Assembly (NCBI GenBank): GCA_001771975.1
Contig: MERE01000169.1
Coordinates: forward strand, 1 to 6,701
Direction: 5' to 3'
DNA from: Betaproteobacteria bacterium RIFCSPLOWO2_02_FULL_68_150
GTDB lineage: Bacteria > Pseudomonadota > Gammaproteobacteria > Burkholderiales > SG8-39
Length of the DNA stretch: 6,701 nucleotides
Part shown: one piece after another, positions 1 to 6,054 of the stretch
Layout: each line of letters opens with the position of its first letter
Numbering within the stretch: the first letter of the stretch is position 1
Translations under genes and position numbers: made by a program
The notes under the pieces: generated by a model
Told to the model about the DNA's origin: nothing
Database searches by the model: none
What the model saw: only the letters and a program-made list of their open reading frames with translations

Positions 1-357
1 CTTGGCAAAGAGCTTCGTCTCGAAATCGAGCCCCGGGGAAAGCTCGAGATAGGCGTGGCTCGGACGGGAGTAGCAGTAAACGCAGCCATGTTCGCATCCC
101 CGGTACGGATTGATCGAGCGCTCGAACGGGATGTCGGGCGAATCGTTGCGCGCGATGATCGAGCGCGCACGCTCCACGGTGACGCGCGTCTCGAGAGGCG
201 CCGCCGGTTCGTCGTCGCGCGTCCAGCCGTCGTCGAACGCTTCCCGCGCATCGGGCTCGAAGCGCCCCGGCACGCGCGAGCGCGCGCCGCGCAGGTAAAG
301 CGTTTCGCCTTTTGCGTCTCGTCCGGCCAGGTCAGCCGCTACAATCGACTTGCCCAT
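1..357 (-). CDS. PA0069-family radical SAM protein, N-terminal part (runs off left edge)
   Basis: The reverse strand is open from an ATG at 357 to the window edge, giving 119 residues of the N-terminus; the rest lies outside. The sequence reads SINPYRGCEHGCVYCYSRPS at residues 81-100, with the radical SAM CX3CX2C motif at C88, C92 and C95 that binds the [4Fe-4S] cluster and cleaves S-adenosylmethionine. The preceding RSIIARNDSPDIPF segment (65-78) and the following HAYLELSPGLDFETKLF are typical of the PA0069/Rv2578c group (COG1533, related to spore photoproduct lyase and often labelled DNA repair photolyase-like). The actual substrate is not established. No good Shine-Dalgarno sequence precedes the ATG. 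A -10-like TATACA on this strand (371-366) would put the transcript start at or next to the ATG, so a leaderless message is possible. The LexA box at 363-382 lies directly upstream, which fits a DNA-damage role. Confidence 0.93.
   Translation of the reverse strand, partial: MGKSIVAADLAGRDAKGETLYLRGARSRVPGRFEPDAREAFDDGWTRDDEPAAPLETRVTVERARSIIARNDSPDIPFERSINPYRGCEHGCVYCYSRPSHAYLELSPGLDFETKLFAK
340..345 (+). promoter_or_regulatory. Candidate -10 element (TACAAT) for MFS-led cluster
   Basis: TACAAT is one mismatch from TATAAT and lies 27 bp upstream of the ATG at 373, inside the 5' coding end of the divergent radical SAM gene. No convincing -35 sits at 16-18 bp. If used, transcription would start near 352 and the LexA box would lie just downstream as a roadblock. 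The assignment is speculative and rests on the hexamer alone. Confidence 0.25.
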
Positions 358-362
358 CCGCT

Positions 363-382
363 TACTGTATACATGGACAGTA
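363..382. promoter_or_regulatory. LexA (SOS) box in divergent start region
   Basis: The 20-bp sequence is TACTGT, then ATACATGG, then ACAGTA: a perfect 6-bp inverted repeat with an 8-bp spacer. It contains the CTGT-N8-ACAG core and matches 17 of 20 positions of the E. coli SOS consensus TACTG(TA)5CAGTA. It begins 5 bp upstream of the radical SAM ATG (357) and contains the ATG of the divergent MFS gene (373-375). Repressor bound here would cover the presumed radical SAM promoter and could block initiation or elongation toward the MFS cluster. As I recall, PA0069 of Pseudomonas aeruginosa, the namesake of the divergent gene's family, is a reported LexA regulon member, so the assignment to that gene is favoured. 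Confidence 0.87.
366..371 (-). promoter_or_regulatory. Candidate -10 element (TATACA) for radical SAM gene
   Basis: Read on the minus strand, TATACA lies inside the LexA box and 8 bp upstream of the ATG at 357. It matches 4 of 6 positions of the sigma70 -10 consensus. The best -35-like sequence, TTGCGG (392-387), is weak and only 15 bp away. Overlap of the -10 with the LexA box is the usual layout for SOS promoters. Transcription would start within a base or two of the start codon. Confidence 0.35.
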
Positions 383-1560
383 TCCACCGCAACGTTGCTC
401 TGCTCGCCGGCTGCCAGGCGATGCTGCTCGCGGTCAATTCGACCCTGATCGCGATCAACGGGCTCGCCGGGCTGGCGCTCGCGCCGATGGCGTCGCTCGC
501 CACTGTGCCGGTCACCTGCTGGGTGATCGGCGGTGCGCTCACCACTGCGCCGGCTTCGCTCTATATGAAGCGGGTGGGGCGCCAGCAGGGGCTGCTCTAC
601 GGGATCGCCGCGGGCATTCCGGGAATCCTCATCTGCGGCGCGGCGCTCTGGCTGCAAAGCTTCTGGCTGCTGTGCGCGGGCACGCTCGTGATGGGGGGCT
701 CGAACGCGTTCGGCCAGTATTACCGCTTCGCCGCCGCTGATGCGGCGAGCGCCGATTACCGCCCTACCGCGATCTCGCTGGTGCTCGCCGGCGGTCTGGT
801 GGGCGGCATTCTCGGACCCGCGGTCAGCCGGGTAACGGTCGATGCCCTGACGCCGCGCTTCATGGGCGCTTACCTGGCGCTGATCGGATTCATCCTGGTG
901 GCGATCGAGCTGCTGCGCTCGACGCGGCTTCCCGAGCCGCCGGCCCACGACGCTTCCGCGAGCGGCCGGCCGCTGGCGGTGATCGCGGCGCAGCCGGAAT
1001 TCGTGGTCGCGGTGACGTCCGGGGCGATCGGCTACGGCGTCATGAATTTCCTCATGACCTCGACCCCGATCGCGATGGGCGCATGCGGCCATCCGTATGA
1101 CGACGCGGCATGGGTGATCGCATCGCACGTGATCGGCATGTTCGCACCGTCTTTCTTCACCGGCCGGCTGATCACGCGGCTGGGGGTGCTGCCGGTGATG
1201 TTCGCCGGCGCCGTGCTCGAGGTGGCGGCGATCGCGATCGCGCTCTCGGGCGTCGCCGTAGCGCATTTCGCGTGGTCTCTGGTGCTCCTCGGCATGGGCT
1301 GGAACTTCCTCTATGTCGGCGGCACGGCTCTGCTCACCAGGACCTACCGGCCCGAAGAGCGCGCCAAGGCACAGGGCGCGAACGAGTTCGTGGTGTTCGC
1401 GCTGATGGCCGTATCGTCGCTCAGCTCCGGCCTGGTCGTCACCGGCGCCGGCTGGGAGAAGGTCAACCTGCTGGCGCTGCCGCCGCTCGGCGTGGTGATG
1501 GCGGCGGTCCTGTGGCTCGCGTGGCGCGGCCGCGCGCGCCCGGATTCGGTGGCGGCCTGA
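373..1560 (+). CDS. MFS transporter, uncharacterised
   Basis: A 395-residue inner-membrane protein of the major facilitator superfamily with about 12 hydrophobic segments. A motif-A-like loop after TM2 reads LYMKRVGRQQGL (63-74), and its repeat in the second half is FFTGRLITRLGVLPV (261-275). A hydrophilic central loop spans about 183-200, and a polar YRPEERAKAQGANEF stretch (325-339) sits in the late cytoplasmic loop. The open frame extends upstream to 55, but that part is antisense to the radical SAM gene and not MFS-like. MDSIHRNVALLA fits the usual N-terminus of such transporters, and later starts would cut TM1. The ATG lies inside the LexA box and no clear Shine-Dalgarno precedes it. The stop is 1 bp before the aldolase-like gene, so coupling with it is likely. 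The substrate cannot be read from sequence; an amino acid or metabolite related to the next gene is an inference. Confidence 0.9.
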   Translation: MDSIHRNVALLAGCQAMLLAVNSTLIAINGLAGLALAPMASLATVPVTCWVIGGALTTAPASLYMKRVGRQQGLLYGIAAGIPGILICGAALWLQSFWLLCAGTLVMGGSNAFGQYYRFAAADAASADYRPTAISLVLAGGLVGGILGPAVSRVTVDALTPRFMGAYLALIGFILVAIELLRSTRLPEPPAHDASASGRPLAVIAAQPEFVVAVTSGAIGYGVMNFLMTSTPIAMGACGHPYDDAAWVIASHVIGMFAPSFFTGRLITRLGVLPVMFAGAVLEVAAIAIALSGVAVAHFAWSLVLLGMGWNFLYVGGTALLTRTYRPEERAKAQGANEFVVFALMAVSSLSSGLVVTGAGWEKVNLLALPPLGVVMAAVLWLAWRGRARPDSVAA

Positions 1561-1561
1561 A

Positions 1562-2674
1562 ATGACGCGCGCCCCGGCGACGCCCGGCATGCGGCTCGAC
1601 GAGGTCGACACGCCCGCGCTCGTGATCGAGCTCGATGCGTTCGAACGCAATCTGCAGCGTCTGGTCGAAGCGATCGCGGGCCGCGTGCGCCTGCGCGCGC
1701 ACGCCAAAACTCACAAGTGTTCCGAGATCGCGCGCCGCCAGGTGGCGGCGGGCGCGGTGGGCGTGTGCTGCCAGAAGGTGTCCGAGGCCGAAGCGATGGT
1801 CGCCGGCGGCATCGGCGATGTGCTGGTGTCGAACGAAATCGTCGGTGCGGCCAAGATCGCGCGCCTGGCAGAGCTTGCGCGGCAAGCGCAGATCGGCGTG
1901 TGCGTGGACGATGCGCGCAACGTCAGCGAGCTCGAAGCGGCGTGCGCCAAGGCGGGCGCAAGGCTGGACGTTTACGTCGAGGTGGACGTCGGCGCGCGCC
2001 GCTGCGGCGTCGCGCCGGGTGAGCCCGCGCTGGCGCTCGCGCGCGAGGTCGTTTCGCGCCGCCATCTGCGCTTCGCCGGCCTGCAGGCGTATCACGGCGC
2101 GGCGCAGCACCTGCGCTCGATGACCGAGCGGCGCGAGGCAATCGGGCGTGCGGCGACAGCGGTGCGCGCCACGCGCGCGCTGATCGAGGCCGCGGGCATC
2201 GCCTGCTCGCGCGTCACCGGCGCCGGCAGCGGCAGCTTCATGTTCGAGATCGAATCGGGCGCCTTCGACGAGATCCAGCCCGGTTCGTATGTCTTCATGG
2301 ACGCGGATTACGCGCGCAACGAGTGGGCCGCGCCGCTGCCGCGCTTCGAGCATGCGTTGTTCGTGCTGGCGACCGTGATGAGCCGGCCGGTGCCGGAGCG
2401 CGCCGTGGTGGACGCGGGGCTCAAGGCTTCGAGCGTCGATTCGGGGCTGCCGCTGGTCTGGCAGCGCGCGGGACTCGAATGCGTGCGGGTCTCCGACGAG
2501 CACGGTGTGATCGAGATCGCGCCGGGGGCAGCAGCGCCGGCGCTGGGCGAGAAGCTGCTGCTGGTGCCGGGGCACTGCGATCCTACGGTCAATCTGTACG
2601 ATTGCTACGTAGGCGTGCGCGGCGGGCGCGTCGAGGCGCTCTGGCCGATCGACGCGCGCGGCGCGCTCTATTGA
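1562..2674 (+). CDS. DSD1 / D-threonine aldolase family PLP enzyme (alanine racemase-like fold type III)
   Basis: A 370-residue cytoplasmic enzyme, full length for the family. The N-terminal part is the alanine-racemase-type PLP barrel: VDTPALVIELDAFERN (15-30), then RAHAKTHK (45-52) with K49 as the expected Schiff-base lysine, and GAGSGSF (220-226) as a phosphate-binding loop. The C-terminal part is the D-serine dehydratase-like domain ending in VPGHCDPTVNLYD (335-347). H338 and D340 (H-x-D) fit the metal site described for D-threonine aldolase; eukaryotic D-serine dehydratases use H-x-C, and here C339 lies between the two. Likely reactions are retro-aldol cleavage of D-threonine or other D-beta-hydroxy amino acids to glycine and an aldehyde, or dehydration of D-3-hydroxyaspartate; sequence alone does not separate these. 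The gene starts 1 bp after the upstream MFS stop, and its TGA shares an ATGA with a 12-codon micro-ORF. Confidence 0.9.
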   Translation: MTRAPATPGMRLDEVDTPALVIELDAFERNLQRLVEAIAGRVRLRAHAKTHKCSEIARRQVAAGAVGVCCQKVSEAEAMVAGGIGDVLVSNEIVGAAKIARLAELARQAQIGVCVDDARNVSELEAACAKAGARLDVYVEVDVGARRCGVAPGEPALALAREVVSRRHLRFAGLQAYHGAAQHLRSMTERREAIGRAATAVRATRALIEAAGIACSRVTGAGSGSFMFEIESGAFDEIQPGSYVFMDADYARNEWAAPLPRFEHALFVLATVMSRPVPERAVVDAGLKASSVDSGLPLVWQRAGLECVRVSDEHGVIEIAPGAAAPALGEKLLLVPGHCDPTVNLYDCYVGVRGGRVEALWPIDARGALY

Positions 2675-2712
2675 TGGCCACCGCGCCGGCGACACCCAAG
2701 AGCCGGCGTTGA
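2674..2712 (+). other. 12-codon micro-ORF or displaced 5' end of the following MFS gene
   Basis: An ATG overlapping the aldolase-like stop (ATGA, 2672-2676) opens a reading frame MATAPATPKSRR that ends in TGA at 2710-2712. That stop overlaps the TTG (2709-2711) used here as the next gene's start. The peptide looks like an ordinary hydrophilic N-terminus of an MFS protein, and one extra base before 2709 would fuse it in frame to RSPRYGWLVV. It is therefore either a coupling micro-ORF that hands ribosomes from one gene to the next, or the true N-terminus separated by a 1-base deletion or sequencing error. Confidence 0.5.
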
Positions 2713-3893
2713 GATCGCCGCGCTATGGCTGGTTGGTGGTGCTGGCCGCCTTCACCCTGATGTTCGTGGGCTTTGGCGCGGCGTATTCCTTCGTCGCATT
2801 TTTTCGCGCTTTTCAGGAGGAATTTTCCGCTTCGCGCGGCCACGTCGCCGCCGTGTTCTCGGTGGCGGCGTTCCTCTGGTTCGCGCTCGGCGCACCCGGG
2901 GGCATGCTGGCGGATCGCTTCGGGCCGCGCCGCGTGTCGCTCGCCGGCATTGCCTGCCTCGCCGCGGGGCTGACAGGCGCCGCTTTCGCGCCTTCGATCG
3001 AGGTGCTGTACGCGACGTTTTCGATCGGCCTCGGCCTCGGCATCGGGCTCACCTATGTGCCCTCGGTCGGTGCCGTCCAGCCCTGGTTCACGCACAACCG
3101 GGCGTTTGCCTCCGGCATCGCGGTCGCCGGCATCGGCGCCGGCAATCTGCTCGTGCCGCCGCTCGCCGCGTGGTGGATCGAACTCTACGGCTGGCGCGGC
3201 GCGTACCTGGCGCTCGCCGCGCTCTGTCTCGCGCTCGGCGGCGCGGCGGCGGCCGTGATCGACAATCGTCCCGACGGCGCGCCGCGAGGGGTTGCGCCGC
3301 CGCCCCCGGGTGCGACGCTGCGCGCGGCGCTGCGCTCGCGGCTGTTCTGGTCGCTGTACGCGACTTTGCTGCTGCCGATGTTCGGCTGCTTCGTGCCGAT
3401 GGTGCATCTCGGTCCTTATGCCGTGGACGCAGGTCACCCCGAAGCGGTCGGCGTGCTGCTCGTGAGCCTGATCGGATTGGGGAGCCTCCTCGGCCGCTTC
3501 GGCATCGGCGCTTTCGCCGACCGGGTGGGACGCATCGCCGCGCTGGCCTGGATGTTCGCAGGGATGGGCGCGATGCTCATCGCCTGGTGGGCCTCGACCA
3601 GCGTCTGGGCGCTCGGCAGCATGGCCGTGGTGTTCGGGATGCTTTACGGCGGCTTCGTGGCGACCCTGCCGGCGGTGGTGATGGACCTCTTTGGCGGCCG
3701 TGCGGTGGCGGGGATCATCGGTTGTCTGTATACCGCGGCGGGGATCGGCACGCTCGCCGGCCCGCCGCTCGCGGGGGCGGCGTTCGACGCCTGGGGCAGC
3801 TACGACGCGCCCATCCTGGGCGCCGCAGCGCTGTCGCTCGCCGGCGCCGCCGGCGCTTACGCGCTGCGCCGCGCGCGCGCCCTCGCAGCGTGA
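2709..3893 (+). CDS. MFS transporter, monocarboxylate/oxalate-formate antiporter-like
   Basis: A 394-residue, 12-helix inner-membrane transporter. TM1 reads RYGWLVVLAAFTLMF (5-19). Motif A is GGMLADRFGPRRV (64-76), and WFTHNRAFASGIAVAGIGAGN (126-146) matches the W-F-x-x-x-R-x-x-A-x-G pattern at TM4-TM5 of MCT and OFA-type carriers. The second-half motif A is GRFGIGAFADRVGR (262-275), after a central loop rich in A, P and G (186-205). A small carboxylate or related anion is the family expectation. The start is a TTG with a weak AAGAG at 2698-2702. No in-frame ATG or GTG exists before TM1, while out-of-frame MATAPATPKSRR lies immediately upstream, so the true start may be 2674 with a frameshift. 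The stop overlaps the next gene's GTG start (GTGA). Confidence 0.88.
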   Translation: MRSPRYGWLVVLAAFTLMFVGFGAAYSFVAFFRAFQEEFSASRGHVAAVFSVAAFLWFALGAPGGMLADRFGPRRVSLAGIACLAAGLTGAAFAPSIEVLYATFSIGLGLGIGLTYVPSVGAVQPWFTHNRAFASGIAVAGIGAGNLLVPPLAAWWIELYGWRGAYLALAALCLALGGAAAAVIDNRPDGAPRGVAPPPPGATLRAALRSRLFWSLYATLLLPMFGCFVPMVHLGPYAVDAGHPEAVGVLLVSLIGLGSLLGRFGIGAFADRVGRIAALAWMFAGMGAMLIAWWASTSVWALGSMAVVFGMLYGGFVATLPAVVMDLFGGRAVAGIIGCLYTAAGIGTLAGPPLAGAAFDAWGSYDAPILGAAALSLAGAAGAYALRRARALAA

Positions 3894-4693
3894 AGCGCGG
3901 CGCGATCGCGCGCCTCGCGCGGCGCATTCTTGGCCGCGCCGCAGCGCTTAGCGTGAGCGAAGAGCGCGGCGTGCGCACGCTGCACGTGGGCGGCGAGGCG
4001 ATCCAGAGCGCGATGCGGCTCGACGATCCGCATGCGCTCGCGCTCGACTACACGCGCTGCATGATGGCGTTCCTGCTGTTCCACCCCGAGCCGCGCGCGA
4101 TGCTGATGATCGGTCTCGGCGGCGGCTCGCTCGCCAAGTTCGTGCATCGCAACCTGCGCGCCGTGAGAACCCGCGTCGTGGAGCTCGACGAGCGCATCGT
4201 CGCCGTGGCGAGGAGCCTGTTTCACCTGCCGCCGGACGACGCCCGCCTGACGATCGAGACCGGTGACGGCGCCGAGGCGCTCGCGCCCGAATGCGCCGAC
4301 GTGCTGATGGTGGACGGCTTCGACGACGAGTCGCTGCCGGCGGCGCTCGCGTCGCAGGTGTTCTTCGACGCGGCTTGGGGCGCGCTCGCCGAACCGGGCG
4401 TGCTGGTGATGAACCTGATGAGCGACGATCCGCAGCTCGACCGCGTGCTGCAGCGCATGGAAAGCGCCTTCGGCGGCGCAGTGCTGTGCCTGCCGGCGCT
4501 GAGCGACCCGAACGTGATCGCGTTCGCGCTCAAGGGCGCGCCGCGGCGCCTCGCCTGGCAGCTGCTGCGGGAACGGGCCGAACGGCTGCAGGCGCGCTAC
4601 GGGCTGCCGTTTGCGCGCTACGTCAATGCGTTGCGGCGCATGAATCCCTGCAACGCGACCGACCTGACCGTGATCCCGGATTCCGCCCCATGA
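3890..4693 (+). CDS. Spermidine synthase-like (SpeE-like) Rossmann-fold protein
   Basis: A 267-residue protein starting at a GTG that overlaps the upstream stop (GTGA). The frame is open further 5', but that part is out-of-frame shadow of the MFS gene. It has the polyamine synthase/methyltransferase core: nucleotide loop MIGLGGGSLAKF (73-84), acidic VVELDE (96-101), GDGAEAL (125-131) and VDGFDDESLP (141-150). D142 and D145 align with the two aspartates of the DSSDP active-site motif, but the S-D-P context is gone. The N-terminal Q-x-DE-x-x-YHE gate segment is replaced by AMRLDDPHALALDYTRCMMAF (41-61). It probably binds S-adenosylmethionine or a decarboxylated form, but true aminopropyltransferase activity is doubtful. 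Such short SpeE-like proteins are common in proteobacteria and their function is unknown. The stop overlaps the next ATG (ATGA), so translation is likely coupled on both sides. Confidence 0.87.
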   Translation: MKRGAIARLARRILGRAAALSVSEERGVRTLHVGGEAIQSAMRLDDPHALALDYTRCMMAFLLFHPEPRAMLMIGLGGGSLAKFVHRNLRAVRTRVVELDERIVAVARSLFHLPPDDARLTIETGDGAEALAPECADVLMVDGFDDESLPAALASQVFFDAAWGALAEPGVLVMNLMSDDPQLDRVLQRMESAFGGAVLCLPALSDPNVIAFALKGAPRRLAWQLLRERAERLQARYGLPFARYVNALRRMNPCNATDLTVIPDSAP

Positions 4694-5442
4694 GCATCGC
4701 GCCCGGAGAGATCGCGGCGCTCGCCGCCATCGCCTTCCTCGGCTCGGTGGTCTTCGGCATCACGGGGTTCGGGGCGGCGCTCGTCACGATCCCTCTCGCG
4801 ACGCACCTGGTGTCGCTGCCATTCGCGCTGGCGCTCTACGTGCTGATGGACCTCGCCAACGCGTTTCGCATCGGCTTCGAGAATCCCAAGCTGGCCGTGC
4901 GCCGCGAGTGGACGCGCCTCGTGCCGACCATCGTGCTCGGCACCGTGGCGGGGGTGACGCTGCTCGTCAACCTGCCACGCCAGGCAGCGACGCTCGCGCT
5001 GGGCATCTTCGTCGTCGCCTTTGCCCTGTACAGCCTGACGCGCCATCCCGACGATGGGCTGCGGCTCGGGCGGCGATGGGCCTACGTTGCCGGCTTCGCG
5101 GGCGGCGTGACGAGCACGCTGTTCGGCGCCGGCGGGCCGCCGTACGCGATGTATCTCTCGCAGCGCGGCCTGTCGAAGGAGCAGTACCGCGCCACGCTCG
5201 GGTTCGCGACGCTCACCAGCATTTCGCTGCGAACGGCCGCGTTTGTCGCCACGGGAACCCTGCTCGACGCGCGCGTCTGGCTCTACGCCGCGGCAGTGGT
5301 CCCCGCGGGCCTTCTCGGGCTATGGGCGGCGCGGCCCCTGTTTCGCCGCATTTCGCGCGAAGCGCTGATGCGCGCCGTGGCGCTGATGCTGCTCGCGAGC
5401 GGCGCGTCGCTCACGCTGCGCGCGCTGACCGCGGCTACCTGA
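4690..5442 (+). CDS. TauE/SafE (TSUP) family sulfite/sulfonate exporter-like permease
   Basis: A 250-residue inner-membrane protein with about 8 hydrophobic segments, full length for the family. It shows the internal duplication expected of TSUP permeases: FGITGFGAALVTIPL (22-36) in the first half and GGVTSTLFGAGGPPYAMYL (138-156) in the second. A short basic loop lies at 117-130. Family members export or import sulfite, sulfoacetate, thiosulfate or other small organic anions; the substrate here is unknown. The ATG overlaps the SpeE-like stop (ATGA) and has no strong Shine-Dalgarno of its own, so it is probably translated by coupling. It is the last gene of the plus-strand cluster. Its final 8 bp overlap the 3' end of the convergent hydrolase gene, so no ordinary terminator fits between them. 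Confidence 0.92.
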   Translation: MSIAPGEIAALAAIAFLGSVVFGITGFGAALVTIPLATHLVSLPFALALYVLMDLANAFRIGFENPKLAVRREWTRLVPTIVLGTVAGVTLLVNLPRQAATLALGIFVVAFALYSLTRHPDDGLRLGRRWAYVAGFAGGVTSTLFGAGGPPYAMYLSQRGLSKEQYRATLGFATLTSISLRTAAFVATGTLLDARVWLYAAAVVPAGLLGLWAARPLFRRISREALMRAVALMLLASGASLTLRALTAAT

Positions 5443-6054
5443 GGTTCCTGGCCAGGAACTCCATCGTCCGGCGCCAGGCAAGTTCTGCCGCTGCGGCGTC
5501 GTACTTGAGGAAGGGCAGGTTTTTCGAGTCCGCCGTCTCGTTGGCGAAAGCGTGCTTCGCGTTGTAGCTGTGGAACTCGAAATTCACCTTGGCCTCGCGC
5601 AGCTTTCCCTCCAGCGTGGCGACATTCGCGTACGCGAAGGCCGCGTCGTCGGTTGCCCAGTGGGCGAGCAGCGGGGCCTTGATTTTGGACGCATCGACGT
5701 ACTCGAGCGGCGGATAGCCGTACCAGACCACGCCCGCATCGGCCTCAGGAACGTTCACGGCCGAAAGCAGCGTGAGCGCGCCGCCCATGCAAAAGCCCGT
5801 CACGCCGGCCTTGCGGCTGCCCGAGGCTTTCAGGTACTGGACGGCGGCGCGACCTTGCCGCGATACAGATCCGGCACCAACGCCCGGTAGCCTGCTGCCG
5901 CGAGCTTGTCGGCGACGCCCTTGATCTGGTCGTTGAGGCCCCACCACTCCTGGATCACCACTATGCCCGGCGCGGCTGCGGCTTGCGCCGGCTCGGCGAG
6001 ATAGCCGTTGACGCTTTGTCCGTCCGGACGCTTGTAGCTGATCATCTTGCCCAT
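5435..6054 (-). pseudogene. Dienelactone hydrolase family protein, disrupted by internal out-of-frame deletion
   Basis: Two minus-strand frames each carry part of one alpha/beta-hydrolase. From the ATG at 6054 the first gives MGKMISYKRPDG to LVPDLYRGKVA (69 residues, to about 5848), including IQEWWGLND (34-42) with the family's active-site-proximal E36. It then reads off frame to a stop at 5830. The second frame resumes at 5851 with RAAVQYLKAS and runs 138 residues to the TAG at 5435-5437, carrying nucleophile GFCMGG, acid ATDDAAF and histidine AKHAFANET, so the Cys-Asp-His triad is intact. Dienelactone hydrolases usually have about 25 residues between RGKVA and AVQYLK; these are missing and the phase is shifted, so the lost DNA should be 3n+1 bp, about 70-76. 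The gene would not give a whole enzyme as written. The intact ends suggest a recent event or an assembly error. The start is set by GGAGGA at 6066-6061. Confidence 0.88.
5444..5459. terminator. Perfect 16-bp palindrome just after TauE stop (candidate hairpin)
   Basis: GTTCCTGG followed by CCAGGAAC is a perfect dyad starting 2 bp past the TauE/SafE stop codon. As RNA it can form a 6-bp stem with a GGCC loop, or more if the loop is squeezed. It lies inside the last codons of the convergent hydrolase gene. No T-run follows on either strand, so it is not a standard intrinsic terminator. It could act as a 3' stabilising or bidirectional pausing hairpin, or be chance in GC-rich coding DNA. Confidence 0.3.

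Noticed and set aside
55..372. 5' extension of the first MFS frame to 55
   Set aside because: The extra residues are arginine-rich and non-MFS, and the stretch is antisense to the well-supported radical SAM N-terminus with its CX3CX2C motif.
1463..2695. 410-residue open frame on the minus strand opposite the PLP enzyme gene
   Set aside because: Arg/His/Ala-rich low-complexity translation typical of GC-rich antisense shadow; the plus strand encodes a full conserved enzyme.
2589..3437. 282-residue minus-strand frame opposite the second MFS gene
   Set aside because: Charged, repetitive composition with no recognisable domain; a shadow of the MFS reading frame.
3170..3889. 5' extension of the SpeE-like frame
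   Set aside because: It overlaps the second MFS gene in another frame and encodes arginine-rich noise; the GTG at 3890 overlapping the MFS stop is the sensible start.
4291..4689. 5' extension of the TauE/SafE frame
   Set aside because: It lies within the SpeE-like gene in another frame; the family-like N-terminus begins at the ATG at 4690.
5830..5870. Programmed frameshift in the hydrolase gene
   Set aside because: No slippery heptamer or downstream structure is apparent, and about 25 conserved-length residues are also missing, so a deletion explains it better.
5552..5890. 112-residue plus-strand frame opposite the hydrolase
   Set aside because: Antisense of a recognisable hydrolase; no features of its own.
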